NCBI RefSeq assembly: GCF_003751625.1
Contig: NZ_RJUL01000001.1
Coordinates: 50,253-114,252 of the forward strand
DNA from: Gallaecimonas pentaromativorans
GTDB taxonomy: Bacteria; Pseudomonadota; Gammaproteobacteria; Enterobacterales; Gallaecimonadaceae
DNA: 64,000 nucleotides
Reading direction: 5' to 3'
The position numbers and the translations under genes were made by a program. Below are positions 7,099-15,574 of this stretch, piece after piece. Positions within the stretch are counted from its first letter, which is position 1. Every line of letters starts with the position of its first letter. The notes below the pieces were generated by a model, which ran no database searches, was not told the origin of the DNA, and saw only the letters and a list, made by a program, of their open reading frames with translations.

Positions 7099-7794
7099 TT
7101 ACTTTTCAAGCTCGTAGTTGCAAACATCCATACCCAGCGTTGGTTCAGAGGTAGGAATATGGCCCATTTCTTCGCCGCTTTCGGGGCTCATCACCAGGAT
7201 CTCCCAATGCAATGCATGTTTGCGATGGTAGCTAACCAAGACTTTCAGCTGGCCATGGCAAATTTTGGGTTCTACTGCCGTGGTAGTCCAAAAGACATCC
7301 TTTTGCCAACCTAGATCAGGTGAATAACAGACCGGGTCTAACCTGTGACGGGAGTCCAAAGTATCCTGCCCCCAAGTACAGGCAATCAAAGGCTCGGGCT
7401 GTATCACATGAGACCTTGGTTTTATCTCTTTTTCTAAAATCCGCTGGTTGTCTTCAAGCTTAATGATTTGACGCTCATCTCTAACCGCATAGAGGTTATT
7501 TTTTAGCTCATAAAATTGAGAAATTTTGTTTTCCTGTGGCAAAGATACCGAGGTGCCATTTTCAGGATTGATCTCTTTTATAAAGTAGCTATCGCTGCCT
7601 TCTTTATCGATAAGTCCACTGACAAAGAAACGATTAGAAAACGAAAAAACTGAATAAATGGCAGTCAAACCAGAGCGATACTCTTTACCATTAATATAAA
7701 CCCTACCATAATCGCCAAAGTGTATCTCAGCAGCACTACATGGAGAAGCAGCTATAAGCATAAATAGTGTAATTGTCAATCTAGTTAAATCCAT
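7099..7794 (-). CDS. Hypothetical exported protein
   Basis: Starting at the ATG at 7794 the product is 231 residues with a signal peptide (LTITLFMLIAASPCSA) followed by a predicted mainly beta, soluble domain. An ATG six codons earlier (7812) is possible; neither start has a convincing ribosome-binding site. Spaced strand-turn units such as INGKEYRSGL, LYAVRDERQ and WEILVMSP recall a beta-propeller or a periplasmic accessory protein, but no family is recognised. Base composition is more AT-rich than the core genes, and it lies next to the AT-rich toxin-like pair, so it may belong to the same accessory segment. Confidence 0.65.
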   Translation of the reverse strand: MDLTRLTITLFMLIAASPCSAAEIHFGDYGRVYINGKEYRSGLTAIYSVFSFSNRFFVSGLIDKEGSDSYFIKEINPENGTSVSLPQENKISQFYELKNNLYAVRDERQIIKLEDNQRILEKEIKPRSHVIQPEPLIACTWGQDTLDSRHRLDPVCYSPDLGWQKDVFWTTTAVEPKICHGQLKVLVSYHRKHALHWEILVMSPESGEEMGHIPTSEPTLGMDVCNYELEK

Positions 7795-7870
7795 AAAATT
7801 TATGCATTGCATTCATTTTTCAACACTATCACTCTATAGCTATAAATAATCGTAAAATTGGAAAATATAA

Positions 7871-7892
7871 AAAAGAGGCCTAAGCCCCTTTT
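7871..7892 (-). terminator. Terminator of the toxin-like pair, overlapping the last codons
   Basis: On the minus strand AAAAGGGGC pairs with GCCTCTTTT (one G-U pair) around a short loop, followed by a T-run. The hairpin includes the last codons and stop of the upstream small gene. Confidence 0.65.
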
Positions 7893-8110
7893 ATTATCTC
7901 TTCCATGAGTGGAAGTCTAGGGTCAGTAGACTGAGCCTCTAAATATGCTGACTTCAAGACCTTAAAAGCCTCGTCATACATCATCAAAATTTCTTCAACA
8001 TTCTCTGGATCTTTCAACGTATCAGATTCAAGTAATGCCTCATAGCGATTAATACTCTCATATACAGATTGGAGAGAAACCAACAAGGTACTATTGTCTA
8101 TGTTAGCCAT
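7880..8110 (-). CDS. Small acidic protein, candidate antitoxin/immunity partner
   Basis: 76 residues from ATG 8110; an in-frame ATG at 8125 lies five codons earlier inside the preceding gene. The product is strongly acidic and predicted wholly helical (SVYESINRYEALLESDTLKD ... EEILMMYDEAFKVLKSAYLE), with no membrane or DNA-binding motif. It overlaps the end of the Tse2-like gene by eight bases (ATGGCTAA), so the pair is translationally coupled. A small acidic protein directly after a putative ADP-ribosyltransferase is the usual position of a neutralising partner. That role is inferred; I know no family for it. Confidence 0.7.
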   Translation of the reverse strand: MANIDNSTLLVSLQSVYESINRYEALLESDTLKDPENVEEILMMYDEAFKVLKSAYLEAQSTDPRLPLMEEIIKGA

Positions 8111-8633
8111 GTTTTCTTTTCTCATTCATACTAACTACGTTTGTTAGCAAATCTTTCAGCAATTTCTTGAACAAGTCAACCGTCATCATCCTATTTGGGA
8201 CTATTGAATAATGCGTTGCCCCAAAACGTTCATTATAATCATCTTTTATAATCAACAAACCTTCTGGAATTGGAGTTTCTGCAGGAATTTCAATGTATTC
8301 CCACCGCTTCCCTTTAAAAGTCTTGCTTCTATCAAATAGCGAAGTACCTTCTACTTTCCAGATACTATCCACACTCTTTTTGTAGACTTTTGGGACAATA
8401 TAGCTAATACCATTGATTTCTCGGATAGTAACATCTGCCTCGCGGAACTGCCCCCTACCCAAGTCTCTACGTTCAAAGTCAGGATGTAGAGGATTTTCGG
8501 CAGGATGGTCAGTTCTCGATGCTCTCCATAGACAGAGAGTTAAGTCTTGATCATTATCAAAAATCCTTTCCAAAATTTCCATCTTTGCAAAGAAAGACTT
8601 AATTGTTCCTTGTTCAATAAGATGTTCCTTCAT
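8103..8633 (-). CDS. Tse2-like ADP-ribosyltransferase toxin (predicted)
   Basis: 176 residues; AAGGA lies nine bases before the ATG. The layout fits the Tse2-type toxin fold: an N-terminal LTLCLWRASRTD strand, a middle GTSLFDRSKTFKGKRWEYIEIP segment, and a C-terminal block (TPIPEGLLIIKDDYNERFGA, then THYSIVPNRMMTVDLFKKLL). The PEGL...K and THYSI words are the part I recognise best. Tse2 is a Pseudomonas type VI effector thought to modify targets with NAD; relatives also occur as stand-alone toxin-antitoxin units. There is no signal peptide and no type VI gene nearby, so a cytoplasmic toxin-antitoxin role is more likely than secretion. Strongly AT-rich composition suggests recent transfer. Confidence 0.7.
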   Translation of the reverse strand: MKEHLIEQGTIKSFFAKMEILERIFDNDQDLTLCLWRASRTDHPAENPLHPDFERRDLGRGQFREADVTIREINGISYIVPKVYKKSVDSIWKVEGTSLFDRSKTFKGKRWEYIEIPAETPIPEGLLIIKDDYNERFGATHYSIVPNRMMTVDLFKKLLKDLLTNVVSMNEKRKHG

Positions 8634-8752
8634 CTTAAAATCCTTTTTATCAGCTACAAAATTAAAATTATAAATTTAACTATAAAATAGAGAAATAAAA
8701 GCGCATATCTAGAAAAATTCGTTGCTAATTTGCATATCGCTTTTACAAAAAT

Positions 8753-8778
8753 AAAAAAGCCCCTTATGGGGCTTTTTT
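8753..8778 (-). terminator. Terminator after lysS
   Basis: AAAAAAGCCCC / GGGGCTTTTTT, an eleven-pair stem with a TTAT loop, 20 bases beyond the lysS stop. It separates the housekeeping block from the AT-rich toxin-like pair. Confidence 0.9.
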
Positions 8779-8797
8779 ATTTTCCAACCAACGGCGC

Positions 8798-10306
8798 TTA
8801 TTTATGGCGCATATGGGGGAACAGCAGCACGTCACGGATGGAGGCGCTGTCGGTGAGCAGCATCACCAGGCGGTCGATACCGATACCTTGGCCGGCGGTA
8901 GGGGGCAGGCCATGCTCGAGGGCGGTAACGTAGTCGGCGTCATAGAACATGGCTTCTTCGTCACCGGCGTCCTTGGCTTCGACCTGGGAGCGGAAGCGCT
9001 CGGCCTGATCTTCGGCGTCGTTAAGTTCGCTAAAGCCGTTGGCCAGCTCGCGGCCACCGACGAAGAACTCGAAGCGGTCGGTGATGAAGGGGTTGTCGTC
9101 GTTACGACGGGCCAGCGGGCTCACCTCGGCCGGGTAGGCGGTGATAAAGGTGGGCTGGATCAGCTGGGCTTCGGCCACTTCTTCGAAGATGTAGGTTTGC
9201 AGCTTGCCCAGGCCATCGGTTTTGCTGACCTTCATACCCAGAGACTCGGCAATGGCCTTGGCCTTGTCGAAATCGGCCAGATCCGCTTCGGTCACATCGG
9301 GGCGGTACTTGATGATGGCCTGGGTCATGGTCAGGCGCTCAAAGGGCTGGGCGAAGTCGTAATCCACGCCTTGGCTTTGGAAGGCGGTGGTGCCCAGCAC
9401 GTCTTTGGCCACGGTGCGCAGCATGGCTTCGGTGAAGTCCATCAGATCTTGGTAATCGGCGTAGGCCCAGTAGAACTCCATCATGGTGAACTCTGGGTTG
9501 TGGCGGGTGGAGAGACCTTCGTTACGGAAGTTACGGTTGATCTCAAACACCTTCTCGAAGCCACCGACCACCAGACGCTTGAGGTACAGCTCCGGGGCGA
9601 TACGCAGGAACAGCTCCATATCCAGGGCGTTATGGTGGGTCATAAACGGCTTGGCGGAGGCGCCACCGGGGATGGTGTGCATCATGGGGGTTTCGACTTC
9701 CAGGAAGTCGTGGCCGGTCATGAAGTTGCGGATGGCGTTGACGATTTTGGAGCGGTTGACGAAGGTCTGGCGGGACTCTTCGTTGGCAATCAAATCCAGG
9801 TAGCGCTGGCGATAGCGGGTTTCCATGTCGGAAAGACCGTGGAACTTGTCTGGCAGCGGGCGCAGCGCCTTGGTCAGCAGTTCGATGGCTTCCACGTGGA
9901 TGGACAGCTCGCCGGTGTTGGTTTTAAAAAGAAAACCCTCGGCGCCGATGATGTCGCCCAAGTCCCACTTTTTGAACTCGTCGTTGTAGAAGCCTTCGGG
10001 CAGGTTGTCCCGGGCCACGTAGATTTGGATTTTGCCGCTGCCGTCTTGGATGGTGGCAAAGCTTGCCTTACCCATGATGCGGCGGGTCATGATCCGGCCC
10101 GCTACCTTGACGCGTACCGGTTCGCCTTCGGCCAGCTCTTCCTTGGTGGCTTCGCCGTATTTGGCTTGCAGCGCATCAGCATTGCTGTCTTTGCGAAAGC
10201 TGTTGGGGAAGGCCACGCCCTTGGCACGCAGGGCGTCGAGCTTTTCCTTGCGCACTTTGAGCTGTTCGTTGAGATCCAGTTCCGGGCTTTGGTTTTGTTC
10301 GGTCAT
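8798..10306 (-). CDS. lysS: Lysyl-tRNA synthetase, class II
   Basis: 502 residues, the usual length. LysS charges tRNA-Lys with lysine using ATP. The N-terminal OB-fold anticodon-binding domain (about 60-150) begins with [21 protein letters not shown]. The class II core follows: motif 2 is visible as [20 protein letters not shown] and motif 3 as [13 protein letters not shown] near the C-terminus. It lies 54 bases after prfB in the same orientation, the ancient prfB-lysS order. A hairpin lies in that gap. Confidence 0.98.
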   Translation of the reverse strand: MTEQNQSPELDLNEQLKVRKEKLDALRAKGVAFPNSFRKDSNADALQAKYGEATKEELAEGEPVRVKVAGRIMTRRIMGKASFATIQDGSGKIQIYVARDNLPEGFYNDEFKKWDLGDIIGAEGFLFKTNTGELSIHVEAIELLTKALRPLPDKFHGLSDMETRYRQRYLDLIANEESRQTFVNRSKIVNAIRNFMTGHDFLEVETPMMHTIPGGASAKPFMTHHNALDMELFLRIAPELYLKRLVVGGFEKVFEINRNFRNEGLSTRHNPEFTMMEFYWAYADYQDLMDFTEAMLRTVAKDVLGTTAFQSQGVDYDFAQPFERLTMTQAIIKYRPDVTEADLADFDKAKAIAESLGMKVSKTDGLGKLQTYIFEEVAEAQLIQPTFITAYPAEVSPLARRNDDNPFITDRFEFFVGGRELANGFSELNDAEDQAERFRSQVEAKDAGDEEAMFYDADYVTALEHGLPPTAGQGIGIDRLVMLLTDSASIRDVLLFPHMRHK

Positions 10307-10333
10307 GACATTTAAACCACTGAGTAAGGGATA

Positions 10334-10350
10334 GGGGCGCGCCGCGCCCC
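10334..10350. other. Perfect GC-rich inverted repeat between prfB and lysS
   Basis: GGGGCGCG-C-CGCGCCCC, eight perfect pairs around a single central base. It lies between the prfB stop and the lysS start and lacks a T-run on the minus strand. It may be a processing or attenuation hairpin rather than a full terminator. Confidence 0.6.
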
Positions 10351-10360
10351 GCTCAATAAA

Positions 10361-11459
10361 TTACAGGCCGGCCTTGAGGCTGGCTTCGATAAAGCGATCC
10401 AGGTCGCCGTCCAGCACCGCTTGGGTGTTGCGGGTCTCGACGCCGGTGCGCAAGTCTTTGATGCGCGAGTCGTCCAGCACGTAGGAGCGAATTTGGCTGC
10501 CCCAGCCAATATCAGACTTGGACTCTTCCAGCTTTTGCTGCTCGGCCATGCGCTTTTGCATCTCCAGCTCATAGAGCTTCGCCTTGAGCTGTTTCATGGC
10601 GTAGTCCTTGTTCTGGTGTTGCGAACGGCCCTGCTGGCACGCCACCACGGTGTTGGTGGGCATGTGGGTAATACGCACCGCAGACTCGGTACGGTTAACG
10701 TGCTGACCACCGGCACCGGAGGCGCGGTACACGTCAATACGCAGGTCGGCTGGGTTGATCTCGATGTTTACCGAGTCGTCTACCTCAGGGGAGAGGAACA
10801 CCGACGCAAAGGAGGTATGGCGGCGGCCACCGGAGTCAAACGGGGATTTGCGCACCAGGCGGTGTACGCCAATTTCGGTACGCAGCCAGCCAAAGGCGTA
10901 GTCGCCCTGCACGTAGATGGTGGCAGACTTAATACCGGCCACATCCCCTTCGGAGAGTTCCGTTATCTCGGCTTTAAAGCCGTGAGCGTCGGCCCAGCGC
11001 AGGTACATGCGCAGCATGATGTTGGCCCAGTCCTGGGCTTCGGTACCGCCGGAGCCAGCCTGGATATCCAGATAGGCGTTGGACGGGTCCATCTCGCCGG
11101 AGAACATGCGGCGAAACTCCAGCGCTTCGAGCTTCTTGGTCAGCTCGTCGAGTTCGGGCTGAATTTCGTTGAAGGTGTCTTCGTCTTCGGCTTCAACGGC
11201 CAGCTCCAAAAGGCCCAGCACGTCTTCCAGGCCTTGGGTCATGGTGTCGATGGTTTCCACCACCATTTCCAGCGCGGCGCGCTCTTTGCCAAGGGCCTGG
11301 GCTTTTTCAGGCTCGTTCCAAACGCCGGGCTGCTCAAGCTCGGCATTCACCTCTTCTAGACGCTCTTTCTTGGCGTCGTAGTCAAAGGTACCCCCTAAGA
11401 ACCGCTGTCCGCTCAGACAGGTCCTGTACTTGGGTCTTGATAGGATTCGTTTCAAACAT
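10361..11459 (-). CDS. prfB: Peptide chain release factor 2 (programmed +1 frameshift)
   Basis: RF2 releases the peptide at UGA and UAA. The frame starting at ATG 11459 ([14 protein letters not shown]...) runs 25 codons to an in-frame UGA at 11384-11382. A +1 shift continues into the main frame ([19 protein letters not shown]), giving a protein of about 365 residues. The mature protein has the SPF stop-recognition tripeptide ([11 protein letters not shown]) and the catalytic GGQ ([13 protein letters not shown]). It sits between recJ and lysS in the conserved cluster. Annotation that starts inside the second frame would miss the true N-terminus. Confidence 0.97.
11381..11397 (-). promoter_or_regulatory. 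RF2 +1 frameshift site
   Basis: On the minus strand the sequence reads AGGGGG TAC CTT TGA C: a Shine-Dalgarno-like AGGGGG three bases before the slippery CUU codon and then UGA followed by C. This is the standard element by which low RF2 lets ribosomes slip forward and make more RF2. Confidence 0.95.
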
Positions 11460-11527
11460 GGGCGTTGTGTCTCTGTGTCAGCCGCCGAAAAAGAGGCAGA
11501 ATTTTAGCCTATTTCTGCCCCAAGTTC

Positions 11528-13252
11528 CTAGGCCGGCTCGATGTGATCTACCAGTAATTGCACCGACTGGCGGCCTTTGTACTCGTTGATGTCCAGTTTA
11601 TAGGCAGCGTGGACCCATTCAATGGCTGGGTTGGGCCAGGTGGTGAGGTCGGCATTGAAATGAATGGCGTCAATCAGCTGCTCGCGCCCGGCCGGGCTTA
11701 GCACCAGTTTCAAATGCTTTTGCCCCACCAGCCGCTGGCTAACCACTTTGAAGTGGCCATCGAATACCGGCTCGCTAAAGGCCTGGCCCCAGGGGCCGCC
11801 GTCACGCAAAAGCTGCGCTGTCTCCAGGGTGAATTCACTGGGCAATAGCTCGCCGTCACTTAAGATTTCGCCGGTCAGCATATGGGGTTCGAGTTTCGCC
11901 TCGGCGGCCGCCACGAAAGCGGCGTTAAAGCGTTCGAAGTTTTCCGGGCGGATAGACAGCCCCGCCGCCATGGCGTGGCCACCAAACTTGATGATTAGGC
12001 CGGGGTTTTGGGTGTCTACCTCGTCCAGCAGGTCGCGAAGATGCAGGCCGGGAATGGAGCGGCCCGAGCCCTTAAGTTCGGTCTCGCTTGCCGGGGCAAA
12101 GGCAAACACCGGCCGGTAAAAGCGCTCTTTGATACGGGACGCCAAAATCCCAATCACCCCCTGGTGCCAGTCTTCCCGGTACAGGGCGATACCGGCCGGG
12201 GCCTCGGTGATATCCACCTTGGCAAGGGCCGCCAGCGCTTCTTGCTGCATGGAGCTTTCAATCTCGCGGCGCTCACGGTTAAGGCTGTCGAGCTCGGCGG
12301 CAATAAGCCGGGCCTGGTGAAAATCGTCGGTGACCAACAGGCTCACCCCCAGGGACATTTCATCCAGGCGCCCGGCGGCATTGATACGCGGCCCCAAAAA
12401 GAACCCAAGGTCGCTTGCCGCCAGCCGTCTTGGCTCGCGGCCCGCCACCTCGCAAAGGGCCAAAATGCCGGGGCGGCAGCGCTGGGCGCGGATGCGGTTA
12501 AGGCCCTGGTGCACCAGGATGCGGTTGTTGCCGTCCAGCGGCACCACGTCGGCCACCGTGCCAAGGGCAACGATGTCCAACAGCTCGGCGAGGTTGGGTT
12601 CAGCCCGAATGGGTTCGGCCTGGCCGTTAAACCAGCCGGTTTCCCGTAAATGGGCGCGCAGCGCCAGCATCAGGTAAAAAGCCACCCCGACCCCGGCCAG
12701 GGCCTTGGAGGGAAAGGCGCAGCCTTCGAGGTTGGGGTTAACAATGGCATCGGCACAGGGCAGTTCGCTGCCCGGCAGGTGGTGGTCGGTAACCAGCACC
12801 TCAAGGCCAGCGGCTTTGGCGGCGGCCACCCCGGCAATGGACGAGATGCCGTTATCCACGGTAATAAGCAGCTCAGCGCCCCGCGCCACTGCCACCTCGA
12901 CAATCTCCGGCGACAGCCCATAACCGTACTCAAAGCGGTTGGGCACCAGAAAATCCACCTGCTCTGCCCCCAGCATTTTCAGCGCCAGGATACAAAGGGC
13001 CGAGCTGGTGGCGCCGTCGGCGTCAAAATCGCCGACGATAAGCATGCGCTTTTGCGCCGCCAGCGCTCCGGCCAGCAGCTTTACCGCCGCATCCATGCCT
13101 TTTAGCGCCTGAAAGGGAGCCAGGCCCTTGGCACTTTTTTCAAGCTCGCTGAGCGCCTTAACGCCACGGCTCACATAGATGCGGGTAAGCAGCGGCGGCA
13201 AAGGCCAATTGGGCAGTTCTTGCGGTTCTGGGCGGCGGACTATCTTTGGCAT
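11528..13252 (-). CDS. recJ: Single-stranded-DNA-specific exonuclease RecJ
   Basis: 574 residues from the ATG at 13252, chosen because the product then aligns with E. coli RecJ; an upstream GTG at 13303 would add an unusual basic leader. RecJ degrades single-stranded DNA 5' to 3' in mismatch repair and RecFOR recombination. The DHH-family motifs are visible: DFDADGATSS (motif I) and VTDHHLPGSE (the DHH motif), followed by ALGTVADVVPLD and the DHHA1 region with GSGRSIPGLHLRD and KFGGHAMAAGLSI. It lies between dsbC and prfB as in many gammaproteobacteria. Confidence 0.96.
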   Translation of the reverse strand: MPKIVRRPEPQELPNWPLPPLLTRIYVSRGVKALSELEKSAKGLAPFQALKGMDAAVKLLAGALAAQKRMLIVGDFDADGATSSALCILALKMLGAEQVDFLVPNRFEYGYGLSPEIVEVAVARGAELLITVDNGISSIAGVAAAKAAGLEVLVTDHHLPGSELPCADAIVNPNLEGCAFPSKALAGVGVAFYLMLALRAHLRETGWFNGQAEPIRAEPNLAELLDIVALGTVADVVPLDGNNRILVHQGLNRIRAQRCRPGILALCEVAGREPRRLAASDLGFFLGPRINAAGRLDEMSLGVSLLVTDDFHQARLIAAELDSLNRERREIESSMQQEALAALAKVDITEAPAGIALYREDWHQGVIGILASRIKERFYRPVFAFAPASETELKGSGRSIPGLHLRDLLDEVDTQNPGLIIKFGGHAMAAGLSIRPENFERFNAAFVAAAEAKLEPHMLTGEILSDGELLPSEFTLETAQLLRDGGPWGQAFSEPVFDGHFKVVSQRLVGQKHLKLVLSPAGREQLIDAIHFNADLTTWPNPAIEWVHAAYKLDINEYKGRQSVQLLVDHIEPA

Positions 13253-13329
13253 GGACGAAAAAGGCGGCTTGCGCCGCCGTTTTTTAATGTTCTGATGGCC
13301 CACAGTCTAAGCAAAGTGGGCGGCTATCT

Positions 13330-14037
13330 CTACTGCTTTTCCAGCGCCTTGACCAACCGCTCCGGCGGCAGGTAGCCGGGCACCAGGGTGCCGTCGTCAA
13401 GGATCATCGACGGCGTGCCGGTGACATTCAAAGAGCGGCCCAGTTGGTAATGCTCTGGCACCGGATCGTCGGCGCAGCTGGCCTTGGGCACCTGCTGGCG
13501 GTGCTTGGCAAGGTTCATGGCCGCTTGTTGGTCTTTGGCGCACCACACCGATTCAAGCTCGGTGGCGGCAGGTGAGCTGAGCCCAGCGCGGGGGAAGGCC
13601 AGATAACGAATGGTGATGCCCAAATCGTTGTACTGCTTCATATGGGCGTGCAGGCGCTGGCAGTAGCCGCAGTCGGTGTCGGTAAAGACGGTGACCACAT
13701 GCTTTTGCTGGGCGGCGGGGAAGACGATCATCGAGGCCTCATAAGGCTTGATGGCCGCCAGGCGCACTTGGTCCTGGCGCTTTTCGGTGAGGCTGGTGAG
13801 CTTGTCGTCCTTGAGGCTGTAGAGATTACCCGACAGCACATAGTTGCCGTCTTCTGAGACATAGAAAATGCTGTTGCCAGCCACCACTTCAAACATGCCC
13901 GGTACCGGCGAAGGGGTAATGCTTTTAACTTTGGCCCCAAGCTTGGCTTGCACCTTCGCCCGGATCTCCTTCTCGCCGGCCTGGGCGCCCAGGCTTATCA
14001 GAGCCAGGGCCAACAGGCCCCCGGTAAATGCGTTCAT
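13330..14037 (-). CDS. dsbC: Thiol:disulfide interchange protein DsbC
   Basis: 235 residues from ATG 14037, chosen because it gives a clean signal peptide (MNAFTGGLLALALISLGAQA) with AGAGGA-like bases upstream; an ATG nine codons earlier adds a charged leader. DsbC is the periplasmic isomerase that reshuffles wrong disulfides. An N-terminal dimerisation domain is followed by the thioredoxin domain with active site CGYC in TVFTDTDCGYCQRLH. The conserved cis-Pro loop is seen as NVTGTPSMIL. Two further cysteines (VWCAKD and KASCADD) fit the second structural disulfide. It is kept warm in E. coli by DsbD, which is not in this window. Confidence 0.96.
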   Translation of the reverse strand: MNAFTGGLLALALISLGAQAGEKEIRAKVQAKLGAKVKSITPSPVPGMFEVVAGNSIFYVSEDGNYVLSGNLYSLKDDKLTSLTEKRQDQVRLAAIKPYEASMIVFPAAQQKHVVTVFTDTDCGYCQRLHAHMKQYNDLGITIRYLAFPRAGLSSPAATELESVWCAKDQQAAMNLAKHRQQVPKASCADDPVPEHYQLGRSLNVTGTPSMILDDGTLVPGYLPPERLVKALEKQ

Positions 14038-14113
14038 CCTTCCATTCCTCTTGTGCTCCCCCATTGCGGGCCAACGCTACAAGTTGTTAACAGCAACTGC
14101 AAGGGCGTTGCGA

Positions 14114-15025
14114 CTAACCGCGGGGATGATGCTGACCATGAAAGCTTTTTAAACGCTCCCTGGCAACGTGAGTGTAGATCTGGGTGGTGGAGAGATCCGC
14201 ATGGCCCAGCAGCATCTGCACTACTCGAAGGTCGGCACCGTGGTTAACCAGATGAGTCGCAAAGGCGTGGCGCACCGTGTGGGGGGACAGATCGCTTTTC
14301 AAACCCGCCTCCAGAGCATAGCGCTTGATACGATGCCAGAAGGTCTGGCGGGTCATCTGCTGGCCGCGCTGGGAGGGAAAGAGCACGTCGCCGTCACTAA
14401 TAAGGGCCGGGCGGGCATATTTGAGGTATTGGTCAAGCCAATGCAGGGCCTCCTCGCCCATGGGTACGATGCGCTCCTTGTCGCCCTTGCCTATCACCCG
14501 CACCAAGCCTTGACGCAGGTTGACGCAATCGCGGGTCAGCCCCACCAGCTCGCTGATGCGAAGGCCGGCGGCGTACAAAAGCTCCAGCATCGCTTTGTCG
14601 CGAAGGCCAATGGGCTCTTCCAGGTTGGGGGCGTCAAGCAATGCGTCTACGTCGGCTTCCGAGAGGGTCTTGGGCAACGGCCGGGTCAGGCGCGGGCGCA
14701 GCAATGGCGCCGTGGGGTCGTCGCTGCGGGCCTTTTCGCTGAGCAGATACCCGTAATAGCGCTTGGCGGCGCTCAGCAGCCGGGCAGTGGAAGAGGCTTT
14801 GTAATCGGCTTGCTGTCGCCAGTCGAGAAAGTCGCGTAAATCGTCGCTACTTAACTGTTTGAAAGAACGGCCATTATTGCCCGCCCATTGGGCCAGGGCT
14901 TTTAAATCGCGGCCATAGCTGTCGATGGTGCGCTCGGAGAGGCGCTCAACCAGCAGCAGGTGATCGAGAAAGGGCTGATATTCTGCTAAGCTGCCGCCAT
15001 CGCTTTTGTTGTCTGAATTTGTCAT
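14114..15025 (-). CDS. xerD: Site-specific tyrosine recombinase XerD
   Basis: 303 residues. XerD acts with XerC at dif to resolve chromosome dimers. An N-terminal core-binding domain (about 12-100, with [17 protein letters not shown]) precedes the catalytic domain. Catalytic residues are visible in [12 protein letters not shown] (Arg), [11 protein letters not shown] (Lys), [12 protein letters not shown] (His-x-x-Arg), [16 protein letters not shown] (His and nucleophile Tyr). The start codon shares bases with the start of fldB on the other strand. No in-frame alternative start lies close downstream, although the product is about eight residues longer at its start than E. coli XerD. Confidence 0.97.
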   Translation of the reverse strand: MTNSDNKSDGGSLAEYQPFLDHLLLVERLSERTIDSYGRDLKALAQWAGNNGRSFKQLSSDDLRDFLDWRQQADYKASSTARLLSAAKRYYGYLLSEKARSDDPTAPLLRPRLTRPLPKTLSEADVDALLDAPNLEEPIGLRDKAMLELLYAAGLRISELVGLTRDCVNLRQGLVRVIGKGDKERIVPMGEEALHWLDQYLKYARPALISDGDVLFPSQRGQQMTRQTFWHRIKRYALEAGLKSDLSPHTVRHAFATHLVNHGADLRVVQMLLGHADLSTTQIYTHVARERLKSFHGQHHPRG

Positions 15026-15548
15026 GCGAATTGGCCTTTTTTACGGCTCCACCAACTGCCATACCGAAATAGTCGCAGAAAAGATCCGCGGCGTCATCGG
15101 TGAAGAGCTAGTGGAACTCAATAACCTCCGTGATGTGCCCGTGGCCTTGATGGCCGATTACGATCTGTTGATCCTCGGCATTCCCACCTGGGATTTCGGG
15201 CAATTGCAGGAAGACTGGGAAGACCAGTGGGACGCCCTCGATAGCGCCGAGCTGGACGGCAAAACCATCGCCCTGTACGGCATGGGCGACCAGTTGGGTT
15301 ACGGCGAATGGTTCCTCGACGCCATGGGCATGCTCAAGGAAAAACTCAGCGGCCATCAGGTGCGTTTTATCGGCGCCTGGCCGGTGGCGGGCTACGAATT
15401 TGACGCCTCCAAGGCCCTGAGCGACGACGCCAGCCACTTTGTGGGCTTGGCGCTCGATGACGATAACCAGTGGAAGCTCACCGACGAGCGCCTGCAAAGC
15501 TGGTGCGTACAAATCCTCGAAGAATACGCCGCGTCCCTCGGCGAATAA
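15024..15548 (+). CDS. fldB: Flavodoxin FldB
   Basis: 174 residues starting at ATG 15024 ([15 protein letters not shown]). An upstream in-frame TTG at 15006 is less likely because it lies in xerD and would add residues foreign to the family. Flavodoxins carry electrons on FMN. The phosphate loop is GSTNCHTE, and the isoalloxazine-contacting loops appear as [16 protein letters not shown] and [18 protein letters not shown], the long-chain form. The gene is divergent from xerD with no space between start codons, the same neighbourhood as in E. coli. It ends at a shared terminator with brnQ. Confidence 0.93.
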   Translation: MRIGLFYGSTNCHTEIVAEKIRGVIGEELVELNNLRDVPVALMADYDLLILGIPTWDFGQLQEDWEDQWDALDSAELDGKTIALYGMGDQLGYGEWFLDAMGMLKEKLSGHQVRFIGAWPVAGYEFDASKALSDDASHFVGLALDDDNQWKLTDERLQSWCVQILEEYAASLGE

Positions 15549-15574
15549 AAAAGGCGCCTTCTGGCGCCTTTTTT
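15547..15574. terminator. Bidirectional terminator between fldB and brnQ
   Basis: AAAAAAGGCGCC / GGCGCCTTTTTT with a TTCT loop. It starts within the fldB stop and reaches the brnQ stop, so it serves both converging genes. Confidence 0.9.

Noticed and set aside
8804-10315. 503-residue plus-strand open frame
   Set aside because: It lies entirely opposite lysS and has the Gly/Val/His-rich composition of an antisense frame in GC-rich DNA.
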